Source of the DNA: Anisakis pegreffii
Taxonomy: Eukaryota; Nematoda; Chromadorea; Rhabditida; Anisakidae
Direction: 5' to 3'
Length of the DNA: 64,000 nt
Assembly: GCA_035041965.1 (NCBI GenBank)
Contig: JAPYMA010000108.1
Span: 62,001-126,000, forward strand
Below, in pieces: positions 13,075-26,430 of this stretch. The first letter of the stretch is position 1; each line of letters opens with the position of its first letter. A model generated the notes under the pieces. That model searched no databases and was not told where the DNA came from. It saw only the letters and a program-made list of their open reading frames with translations. The translations under genes were made by a program, and so were the position numbers.

Positions 13075-13250
13075 ATTCGAAAAAATTTGTCATCCTGATG
13101 TATCTATTCAATGGTGCGTTTAATATTTTTTGATCAAGAAGCAACATCTATGGGCAAATCTTCTTTCATAAGATCATTAAAAACAATTCAAGCCTACGTA
13201 TATTTACGAAGTGGATTTCATTGAAGTTTATCAAATGAAATTGCAACTTA

Positions 13251-13484
13251 CTATTGAATGAAGACCACAAACAATAGCATTGTAATGAATTGAATGTATG
13301 AACACACGAACGAATGAGAGAGGTGATCGTTTCTACGATTTATAAAATGATTGTTATTTTCCAAGATTCCATTCATTCCGCATGTTGAGTGGTTGAACGA
13401 TGAAATCATATGGTTTTGTGGGATGACGGCTGCTGCTGCTGCTGCTTGATTATGACGATATGATGCTATGATTGATACATACAT
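13251..13484 (-). other. Unassigned ORF with polyalanine run
   Basis: Minus-strand frame with HNQAAAAAAVIPQNHM followed by SSFNHSTCGMNGILENN. The polyalanine comes from a GCT/GCA repeat at 13,430-13,446. Homopolymer-bearing segments of this kind are common in transcription-factor exons, but no DNA-binding domain is visible. The last 20 residues are hydrophobic and look like read-through into non-coding DNA. Confidence 0.2.
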
Positions 13485-16446
13485 ACATGTTGGCTACTAC
13501 TTCATCGTGATCATCATCTATCGACGGAAAATGCTAATGTTAGAAGACATTGTAGCAGCGCCAGCATAAGCAATTCAATTCGAGTGGGTGGCTGGCTAAC
13601 TGACTGTTCATCAACCGACTTGAAAGATGATGCAACGAGAAAATATGCTGCTGTGGCTGTATATTGTGAAATTTATAACGACGATGACTCGATCGAAATC
13701 AAGAATCATCATTATCGTAACATCATCATTATCAACATAATCGTCATAATACAATTATGATCGATGTTATTGCTGTTAGTGTTGTTGTTTTAATAATCTA
13801 TGAGAATGAATCCGATTTTTTTGTGGTGTTGATGTGGAGTGATACGACGAATAAAGATGAGATATTCGGTGTTTGTGAACGAATATATCTCGCAGAACAT
13901 GAACAAATAAACGAACAATCCATGAGAATGCAATTGCTCATTCATTCATTCAGGAAACAGTCATCTTTCATATCTTGCTTATTCTATGACGAACGCATGC
14001 AGGCAGCGTCGTCACTTGTATTTCAATTCATTCTTCAAATGATGCCACTTAACCGAGTGAAGCCGCAGCATAGGCGAGAGCTATGAAAATATGAAAATTT
14101 TTCAATAATTCATATGTGAACAACGCGTATTTTTGGGATGATCAATTTTACAACGCATTTATACTTGCGAAAAACTGTGCTGAACAACGTTTGCGTTCAT
14201 CCACACACAGAATATGCGGTCGGTTTATCTGTGTATCAATTTTAGTGAAATGGTAAAATGTTTTGTGAAAGATGTATTATGAAAGATGCCATTCGAATCA
14301 TCTTGTGCTCCGGAAGTGTAGCCGTCGTGTGCATCGAGCATGTGTGTGTTGATTTTTGTGAATGAATTGAAAGGTTGTTGTTGTTGTTGCTGGTTGGTTT
14401 GTGCCGAGTAAACGTTTTCGTGTGATTGGTATTTTCATGATTCCACGATAAATAAATTCAGTTTTTTTTTGTTACGGCTTTCTTGCACGGAACAAGATAA
14501 GATAACAACATTTGAAAACATTACGGAAACGATGCGCTGAGAAATTCTTCTTTCTTCTCTTTATTCTTCTCGCTAGTCTTCTTTAGATCCCTGATCGGTT
14601 TTCTTAGGTGAACAACACCTAAGCCAGTCAGTCAGTCAGTCAAGCAATGTACCGTAGCAATTCGAGCGACCATGAACAAACGATTCTAAGATATTGATAT
14701 TTGATTGAGATTCATCACAAATTCAAGCAAATACAAGCCAGACAGACAGCAAATGCACTGAACACTTTTAGAAAGATATTAAAATTGGTTTTAGAGCGTT
14801 GAAGTCCGGAAATGGTATTTTACCTTGAGAATTCTTCAATGAACAAAATTGACGTTGCTAAAGTGTTTTTTGGCAGTGATTTCTTCGATAAAACTTCACT
14901 TCACGAAAAGGATTTTCGTTAATCTAATATTATGAGATTGAATCGCGAAGTTGATTGAAAAGTCATATGATCGTGGAATTTTTTTGATCGCACTTAAATC
15001 CAAATCATTCATTCCAACACGCACTAACACACTCACATACACTCAAACACATTCAATGAGTCATTCAGTGTGAATTTATCGCGTGACTCATTGTCATGGA
15101 CCGCAAATCACCACAAGAATTGAAAGAATTCATGAAATATGTTTGAGAAAAACACTGCAATACACACACACATTCTCGAAGTGAGCGCATCGAAATTCAA
15201 ATCCATTTGAGAAACTTTACAATGCGAAAAAGAGATTGACTCCGTTTTAATGGGAATCGCACGCAAAACATATTTAGTTCGTATTGTTCGACATAAAACA
15301 CCAAAATTAAGTGGACAAAGTTCAGAATTGAAATAAATTCGTGAGTGTGGTGATAGGATGATAGAATTCAGAATATTTATATGAATATTTGGAGGAGAAA
15401 TTGTGGATGGATTGCCTCACCAAGCAGTCGAATTTGGTGACGATCAAATTCCACTGGCAAGTGGATGCATATCGAATGAAGTGAACTCTGAGCTGTGTAA
15501 GGCTTTCGCCCGTAATTGAATTAGCGCATGAAGAATGAAACCAAGACGGTGGTAATCGTATCCGACCACGACACCAGCTGTAATCTTATCCTCAACTCTT
15601 CATCTAAGTGAATTTATTCGTAAATCACCATTCGATATCCTAGTGTTGTCCGATGAATTATTCATGCTTTTGAATCGAAAAGTTTTGCACGTATCATATC
15701 ACATAAACTTCTCCAAAAGTAGATGCAGATTGAAATTTCAAGACATTAAGATTTTTATGATTAAAGTACCCAACAACATTCATAACTCCTACATTTTTTT
15801 GTAAGCAAACCGAATGAACGTTAATTAAATCGATTTAGATTATTTTAGAAGGACAGAATTAGTGCAATGTTGATTTAATTAAATGTATGCAAACATACTT
15901 AAAACATTTTAATGTGCGACGATCTACATTCATGTTCAGAAACATCCGCGCTTGTTCACAATGTGTATTATTGTTCGTAAGCAGAACTGGCGAAACAGTG
16001 TATTCCCCTAAGGGCCGTCAATTGGAGAGTGCAGAGATGAATGCAATTTGGTTGAGTTAGAGACCCGGAACGTGATCGTTCGCATCAAATCTATCGAGAT
16101 AATAGGATAATGTGGTTTCAGTCCCTCAAACGATCTCTGTACTTATATGATGGCCACCTAATTGCATTGCGTTGCATAAATGTAATATGCTCATCATCAC
16201 GGGACAGCATCAGAGATTCGTTTAAGTCGTTTGTGAGTTGAACGGAAAATTGCCTGCAAAATGTTGAGGCTTTCATAGGCTCAACAAATTTAATCATCGG
16301 CCAAGGATCGCTGATAAGCCGGCTCAAGTAGGATGAAGTTGTCCAGGTAGCACCTAAGATTTTGAGTGAGGCTTCTTGAGACTCATTGCAAATTTCAGAG
16401 AAGAAACGATGCTTTGCAAAAGGATGTGCTCACAATCAGTTCATAG
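13485..16446. other. Gene-poor region with simple repeats
   Basis: No gene recognised. A GTT run (at about 14,372-14,387), a (GTCA)n repeat at about 14,625-14,642 and an AC-rich degenerate tract at about 15,010-15,060 are present. A weak minus-strand ORF lies at 16,118-16,327. Confidence 0.5.
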
Positions 16447-16484
16447 CGATCATTTAATGAAGAATTTTCTTCATTAAATGATCG
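16447..16484. repeat. Perfect 38-bp palindrome
   Basis: Two 18-base arms (16,447-16,464 and 16,467-16,484) are exact reverse complements around a central TT. The left arm reads CGATCATTTAATGAAGAA. There is no T-rich tail and no gene nearby that it would serve as a terminator. Confidence 0.85.
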
Positions 16485-19054
16485 AATGATGGACGTGAAC
16501 CATCGAACATAAATATGACTGAATCTCATTTTGACGTTTCATTCTAGGGTCATTATTGAGCATTTATCTTTGCTCGTCTATTTTGCAATTCACTTACTGA
16601 TTTGTCCTTTAGAGCACTTTAGGCGGAATGCAATAGAAATATAACCGTGATTGAGGAGAACCCGATTAAGCATTTTGTTATCTCGTGTACCAAAGGATAT
16701 CTAATTTCAGAATTTTCTAACTTTTCAATTCATCAACGAGACAGAATGCAAGAAAATGAACTGAGGCAAGTAATAAGGTGATATTATTGCTTCAGTAATT
16801 GTGTGCACCATCAAACAAGATTGTTCAGAGTACGATTATTCCAATATTCTTTATTGATCTCTACAAGAGCTCTTAATCAAGAAATTCATAAAGACAAAAG
16901 CAATCTGTAAGATAATCGAACGTCCGTTAAATTAATTCTATGGTATATCCCAAATTGTAATAGTATCATAAGTATTAATGAAAGGTACTGGATTATCAAC
17001 GGATGCTCAAAAAATATTCAAGAAATTGGTCGCTTACAAAAATTCGTCAACCAGTGTTCCGTCAAGTTTCGTCAATTCGTCAAGTCCAGTCAAACAGTGC
17101 AATGTTTTACCTCAATTAAAAATACATTTATTTATAAACGATAACCGCGAGCACAAGAAATTGTAAAGACTAATTGAACTATGGCAAGAGATCAAATGCT
17201 TTAAGCGATTGCATTGGTCATTTAAGACTTCCTTTCTGGTCTCTTGAAATCTTGTCATGTCAAAAGCAGAAATTAATTACAGTCTTTGCTCAGATTGAAG
17301 GAAGTAATCAACTGAATGTCAAATGTACGATGAAGACTTTGATGAAATTCATTTAATCCAGAACAACCAGTTCAGAGATTAATGAGAACACTTCATGGCT
17401 TCTCCCATGAGTATATTAAAGGGCGACGAAACACGAGCACGAGATGACAAGTCCCTAATTGTAGACATGATTAATCTAGAATTCATTTAAATGTTGGGAT
17501 GAATTTGGAATGAAAGGATTCTTGTGGCAATACAAATATTCCTGCAAATATTGACTACCAAACACTTCAGAGAATTTATTAGGAGAAGGCGCGTTTGTTA
17601 GGGAATATTTTCATTGTTTAAGTGCAAAAAAAGTTGGACTGAAATAATCACTCACGGAATATTAAAAATTTCAAAGATTTACTAATATTAGAGTTCGAAA
17701 GCACGCAATTTAAGATACTTTTATTCGCTGATTGAAAGATTTTCGCATGATGAGCGAGCACAAAAGTTGTTGTGTTGCAATAAACGAATGCTAATGGAGG
17801 TAAGCAATGATTTGGAGAAGCGATAACAAATAATAGGAAACGGATGAGCAAAAAAAACGAGCAGATCGTCAGAACTGATAAGATGCGCGAACACGAGGAA
17901 GCTGTAAAGAAGACGATTGATTGAAAGGGATAAAATTTTTTGGACATACAATATTTTTGAACGTTTAAAAAGGTACGACGGGTAATTCCGCATCAGAACC
18001 GATGATGCTGATGATAAGGTGAATAAAAAAATCATCCGATTACAACTAGATTAGCAGCCTGTTTTGTAAGAAGTTAGGCATCTGTATTTCGCTCACAGAT
18101 TACATTCGTTGTCAAAAATAACGATAGAAACAGTGATGTGTGATGAAGCGATTAGATGCGTCGTGGTTGTATTCGCTTGAAAGCGTTGACCACAAAAAGT
18201 ACAACGGAGCTGCAAAGCATCCAACGGAACATCAAGCAGAACGATTCATGAAAAGCATCGCACGATCTAATTTGAGAAATAAATTGAACGCCTAATTCCC
18301 TTTGATACAAACATCAAGATCGCTGAATGTGGCTCTAAAAGCGATCTCAAGATGGCAATAACATTAGTTCCTAGTGATGATCATCTCTAATCAGTAAAAG
18401 TGCGCAGTAATCCAAACGACTATATTGGATGCACACGATCGCTTATTTACCCTAGGGAGTGTCGTACATCCAATCGTAAACGCAGTTAATTAACTAGTTT
18501 TTCAAGAAGTTAAATTTGAACCTTACATACCCACACACTTTTCATTTAATTGGATTCACTTCCACGGTGCCATCTCGAAATCGGTTCTGAATGTAATCGG
18601 GATGGATGAACGCAAAAAATGATGGGCTTAGGAATAAAGACGAGAACTCCCCGGTGTTACCGGTGAAATCCGAGTTGGGGCCTCTTTTGACAGATCGCCT
18701 ACCAGCTCAGTTCACGGGATCAGGATCCAATAGGAAAAAATCCCCTCCCCTCTATTCCTAACCTCAAAAACTAATAGAAACCGATTCGTTGAACTATGAA
18801 CTGAAGTTCATTGACACAAAATGTCACTTTTCATTAGAAATGTCCATGTTCAGTTCTCAGTGTTAATAATTGATATTTGATTTGATAATTGCTGACTGTC
18901 AAAATGTGCTGCGAGTAAAAACACCTGAATATAGCAATGGTCATGGAAATGTGATTTATTTGCGATGTAGAGCACAAATAAATTTTACAATTTTCATATT
19001 TGATAATGTATTTTTTCTAAGCGTAATATTTTTAATGTGCATAAATGTGTGTAT
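16485..19054. other. Gene-poor region downstream of the kinase gene
   Basis: No gene recognised. A GC-richer patch lies at about 18,630-18,770 (GAACTCCCCGGTGTTACCGG; ATCCCCTCCCCTC) and may be a repeat insertion. The likely polyadenylation signal of the kinase gene (AATAAA on the minus strand) is at 18,955-18,960, about 95 bases past the stop. Confidence 0.5.
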
Positions 19055-21055
<2,001 letters not shown>

Positions 21056-22118
21056 TGATTTGTTGCTTTATCGAATGAGCGATTAAATTATCGACTTAAT
21101 GATCAAACGACCGTTTAATTGTCCACTCAGATCGGCTTCAAAGCAAGCTTACATGAACAGACCATACCACACTTGGTCAAAACTAAGTTCTGTTCAACAA
21201 TTTAAATCGCCTTGCATCTGAGTTTCACTGATCATGAGAGCAGCTCTCCATGTGAATGTCAGTGTTTTGTGCAAGACACAGAGACTGAGAGCATCTTTAT
21301 GAATGCGTTTGTTTAACAGGAAAAGAAGAAGTTAATAGCTCACCATAAAAACAAAAATGTTAGTAATAAGGAACAACTCCTAGGAAGAAATGCAACTGCT
21401 GACCACTCGTTGCAGAAATGTAGTAGTAAAATGATTAGGATTCTTATCATTGAACCGAAAAAGCAATTCGAATTGTCTCGAATTTGAATCAATTTTACTG
21501 TTTTATGAAAATTTACATCGGATGAAACAAAACTGTTGCTCATTCAGATTCCATCATTTAGAAATATGTATTGCTATGATATGAAAGTTTCTTGAATAAA
21601 TGAAAATTTAAGAATGTGCAGTTGAACTGACTTTTCATTTGTAATGTTTTATGGTGTTTTGGGTTCAATTTTGTTGCGCAAATTAGGTCATTGGTATTTT
21701 AAGTTTATGCGATCAGAATCATACAATCATTATGCATGAGATTTTATTTTCCTTTTTTCACTTTACAGTGATACTTCATGCATTCACAAGAACAGTTAAA
21801 ACCATCAAGCGATAATACAAGCCAAGAAATGTACAAATTGCATCAGTGAATCAAAACTGATAAATTGAACAGGAAAGATATTGTAGTCACAAAAATACGT
21901 ATTGAAGCAAGAAGGAAGGCATCAAAACAAACCATAAAATGAGAATCATATGTGAGCGGATGATGAAAATCAACTTAAGATTATTATTTCAAACTGAAAT
22001 TTGAGATCCAATCCTGGCAAAGCCAATACAGTGGATGTTGCTTGTTAATGTGATGATGATTTTACGAGAAGGTTCATGGAGATTAAAGCAGATCGGATCA
22101 TCTGAGGAGGACATCAGT
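21056..22118. other. Intergenic spacer between kinase and RNase H2A
   Basis: About 1.06 kb between two genes on the same strand: the 3' flank of RNase H2A and the 5' flank of the kinase. No coding segment, repeat or clear promoter element was recognised. Confidence 0.6.
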
Positions 22119-24273
22119 TTAAAAGTGAACAACATTCGAGATGAAACGGTCAACAAAGAATGCAGATCTCTGCGGCAGTGGCTTCTCGTCTTTGGCTCCA
22201 GAATGAAACCACGATGTCAGCTCTACCTTTCCTGGTTCTTCCCTTAAATGTCATAACACGATCTTCATTAACTTCAAGTTCATATCATTCTTATTATCAT
22301 TCATTCGTAATCGATACAATCACAGCGCCTATAATCTTCCATTCCCTCAATGCGTTATCAACATCGATATTATAACCGTTAACAAACACTGAAAAATTCC
22401 CTGAAGGAAACGATTTGCTATCAGCAGAATGTAGGCGGCATTGTATGCAGGCAAAGATAGAAGGATGAGTTTGCAAAGCACAAAATGAATCTTGACGCTT
22501 GGTTGAATGAATGTTCACAGGATAGTATTAATGAAGAATCTAAAAATTCACCATTTACACGGGACCGCATTCTTTTCCAGTATCACTTCGGCTGTTTTCC
22601 AACTGAACCGAACCAAATTCGGATACCCAAATACAGGATCTATGGCGTCGCGAAGAAATTTCTTCGTATTTGGATCTGGAAGTTTGGTTTCTCAATAGAC
22701 CATCTCGCATTGGATGTCACCATCAGACAAAGTTTATCAGCAACTCGATTCCTCTTCTAGGAATTATTCTTTTGGAATGTGAGAACAGAAATTAGCTGAG
22801 AAATCAATTCCGACTGATTTTGAAGCTAGTTTCACTGAAACTGAGCGCCGTAGATTCATTGGAAACTCCGATCGCTCTCTGCTCACCAAATGTGGTAAGG
22901 TACTCACCACCCGGATAACCACTTCCATAACCATCGTTGGGAATTTTCACGGAACCCTCCACAAAATTCCAGTCTCGAAGTAGGCGATCTCGACTGACTT
23001 TTGCAACTATTGATGCAGCGCTTACAATTGGAAACAACGAGTCAGCTTTTTCAGTTACTACGATTGAGATACCCGGGAAATGATGCTGTAGTTTCGCTTG
23101 ATAGGATGCTTTTGGGCCGACTGTATCCACTTTTATCTGAAATGAATCCTTTGCCAACATGCACTGCAATACCTTTACTGTTCATTAGTTCGAATATATC
23201 TATTCGCCTCTCTTCAGTCAACCTTCAGCCTTCGAATCGTTAGAACACCTTGAAATTTTGTGAAACAAGCAAAATGTTTTGCAAGCGGAAGCATTTAAAC
23301 GAATGGAATCGCACCTCAGTGACATTGATTTCATTTTGGATGGCCAATTGGATCAGCTGAATTGCGCTATTGTGTGATAGTTCATTGAGAGTGCATTTGC
23401 ATCTTCGCAGCATTTCGGCACTGATAAGCCGAGCTGTTAACACTCGATACGCATAAGCAACCACCTTAAAGCAGCCGATTTACGAAACGCCGCTTCATTC
23501 ATCACATTGACCAATACTCAAAAAGTAATAACTAATAGATTGATCCGTATTAACTCAGCTAGATCTCTGTTGTATACGGACGACCTAATCAAATTTAATT
23601 CGGATACAAGTAATAATCACTGCGCACTGTATACAATAGTCAATTTAAGTTGAATTCGTGAAATGAATGAGTTTGATGGGAACTTAACCAGAATAATGCA
23701 ATGATTTTAAACTATTGATCAATAGATCAATGGATCAATACTGATCAACAGAATGCAAATTGAATCAATACAATGATATGAATGATAAGGCGCACTTCTT
23801 TTGTTGTTTCTTTATTGTTCATTGATTGGAATATATCTGTTCGCCTCTCTTCAGTCAACGCCTTCGAATCGTCAACACCTTGAAAATTTGCGGAGGATTC
23901 CAAATGAATATTCTTTGAATATTTCGATGTTCTCACACTGACAGTGTGGGATTTAGCGTGGAATAAACAAACTCAAAAGGTTTATGTTCTTATTATTTGG
24001 GAATCCGATTGATCAGAGTTTAAGTGGCGATTTCTTCTTTTTTGGCTGTAAACGGAAACATTAATCACCAAGTTCTTTCAACTCGTCTGCCTTATCCAAC
24101 GGTGATATGGCACATGCGTAAACCATCGGTCCAAGAACAGGCCCTCGTCCGGCCTCATCAATACCCAGTACACACGGCCGACCATCGGCAAATCGCTTGA
24201 ATGTGGAACTGAGATGAATTGTTGATCCCAGTTCTACTTCATTTCGATCACTGCCATTTGTGACTGTTGTCAT
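22119..24273 (-). CDS. RNASEH2A: Ribonuclease H2 catalytic subunit A (complete, 6 exons)
   Basis: Predicted exons (minus strand): 24273-24069, 23878-23796, 23464-23315, 23136-22908, 22675-22552 and 22242-22119; 915 bases, 304 aa, close to the human length of 299. The enzyme cuts RNA in RNA/DNA hybrids and removes single ribonucleotides from DNA in the nucleus, normally with subunits B and C. The four metal-binding acidic residues are visible: D39 and E40 in [14 protein letters not shown]150 in KVDTVGPK and D178 in EKADSLFP. Tyr 220 of [10 protein letters not shown] is the ribonucleotide-sensing tyrosine of the family. Exon 5 has an in-frame stop just after the donor, so the gene could be mistaken as ending at 22,548; splicing to exon 6 restores the family C-terminus (WEEP, then LTSWF, then FFVDRF). 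An acceptor CCTTTCAG ends 7 bases before the chosen ATG. A decayed copy of exon 2 sits in intron 3. Confidence 0.95.
23165..23246 (-). pseudogene. Degenerate duplicate of RNase H2A exon 2 inside intron 3
   Basis: The plus-strand segment around TTCGCCTCTCTTCAGTCAAC occurs at about 23,202-23,221 and again in the functional exon 2 at about 23,840-23,859. Similarity covers the whole exon and some flanking intron on both sides. The intronic copy carries extra bases (three after the shared block, then two more), which break the frame and bring in a stop near the DDSKALTEE segment; what remains translates as [11 protein letters not shown]. It follows exon 3 in gene order, so exon 2 was copied downstream and then decayed. 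Confidence 0.85.
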
Positions 24274-26430
24274 GGCTCATCTGAAAGGCTCAAGCAGAAA
24301 ATCAACTATCAATGTTGGAAGTGCTATCAATCACGATACGATCGTTTTTTAATGCTTCACTTCGACATAGGCAAACTTGCTGACTAAATTGGTAATTATT
24401 CGATTATGAACATTGGAAAGTCAAATACTGCGCATAGAATAATGAAGACCTATTGTATGAAATGAACTAAATCGAACGGCACAATGCAGTTGTTTTGTGC
24501 GATGCTCATGAAAGGAAAATCAGAAGAAGTCTCGTGTATGAACCAGCAGAAATTCCACAAAAAAAAGTTATTGAACGTCGTCATCTAGTTAAAATACAGT
24601 AACTGAGAACGAAACATATTCAGTCGAATGAACGACCAAAAAAATTTTGTGACACAGCGGCATTCTCGAAATGAAATTGTCGTAAGTTTATTAGAGGATG
24701 TCTTTTGAAATCTGCTCAAGTAAGAACGTTTCTATTCTTCTCATCCAAAATCAGTCACCAAACTCAAATAAATATACCGTCATCGCCTACAAGACTCTGT
24801 GACTGAGAAACGAATTATAATCGCATGGAAAAAACTTACATAGATATTAAAAATCTCAAACTTTCACCATCATTAAAAAAACTTAAATTTGTCTGTAACC
24901 CAAAAAATAAACAATCCAGAAATTATTTTGCAAACAAACTGCAAGATAACTGTAATCCAATGAAACTTCCGCTAAATTCATAATGCTTATCAATTGAACG
25001 TTTCCAAAATATGCAAAATACGATTGCCTACAAACTTACTGTGAACTACCATTGTTGTCTAATGAAATTCCCATTGCCTAGAGATGTCGACCGACGAGCT
25101 TAAACTCAAATTGTTTCAAATCTCATGTACCCTCCTGAAACTTCCCACTTCAAAAGCTGACCACTCAGAACGATGAAAACTGTCATCAATCAGATGCAAT
25201 GCCGTCAAACAACCATCGATTAGTGACAAACGATGTTATGAAGTAACCAATTGATCGCGAGTGTGAACGAACAACGAACAACAACAACAACAAATCAATG
25301 ACAAACTGAATAAATTAATTACTGATCATACTGGTTTAACAATAAAATAAAGCATAACGAGTCAAATTAATCAAACCAAAAATTACATACAAATGTTAGA
25401 AAAAAACGGGAATATTTAGCAATATTTAACGGCGAATTCTATTAACAACACTGAACAATAACATCAAAGAACATTCACAAAAAAACAAAAGAAAAATAAG
25501 ATTCGTTGGAAACAATTGAGACACATCTGATGAATAATCGTATCATAACAATCATAAAATTGTTATTTGAATGAATCACACAAACAAAATTATTTCATAA
25601 AATAACACATATGTATATCAAATTTATATACTGAATGCTAAATGCAATCGTAACTGGTGCTGTAAATGTCGTAACAGAATACAACCATACACAACTCATC
25701 ATAGTTATCCGCTAAAATCTCAATTGCTAGCATTACCTTAATACATTTCAGGAAGATTATTCCGGATTATCTCACTAGATCCCAACAGAGGAAATTATTC
25801 GGGATTCAGTCTCTTAATTCAACGGCCCTTCACGTAGGAGACACAAATCCGGATAAGAGATTCAATGAAAAAACCGAGCATCATCAGAAAATCTTTGAAA
25901 ATGAACAATTTTGATAGCAATATTTCAAAACTTATACGATACAAAACCATACATATTACTTCGTTCGTCCAGTTACTACACCTTACCTGTACACATTAAA
26001 AACCCATAGAAATCATCAGCGCCACACAACCCCGACCGTAAAACAATGACATATTCACGCATATATACGCAGGGATCACAACAGTATGCATACAGCATGG
26101 ACTCTAGCCATAGGCCAGCACAAATGCCTAAGCCTAAATCGTCATAAAATCTAGAATCGAATTAGAATTCAATGAATACCTGTCTCGTATACCTGAATTC
26201 TTAAACCAGATTTTTAGACAGGTTAACTAGTCCTTGCTGCCTGCATACCTTTGCAATTCCCTGCATCAACACATCAACTATAAAATACAACAACCCAATC
26301 GCCGATTCAATCTCAACGGCGGCACATAAAGAACAATAATCGAAAGAAAAGAGAAAACGCTTCGATACTCAATTCAAAATATGATTACCAATGGAATTAC
26401 TCAATTCAAACGCATCTGCGCTTATGCAAA
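24274..26430. other. Intergenic region, 5' of RNase H2A and 3' of NC2-alpha
   Basis: 2.2 kb without a recognisable gene, very rich in A on the plus strand. It should hold the RNase H2A promoter and the NC2-alpha 3' UTR. The stretch 25,740-25,870 has a somewhat different composition (GGATTATCTC, TTCAACGGCCCTTCACG) and may be an old repeat. No AATAAA close to the NC2-alpha stop was identified. Confidence 0.5.
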
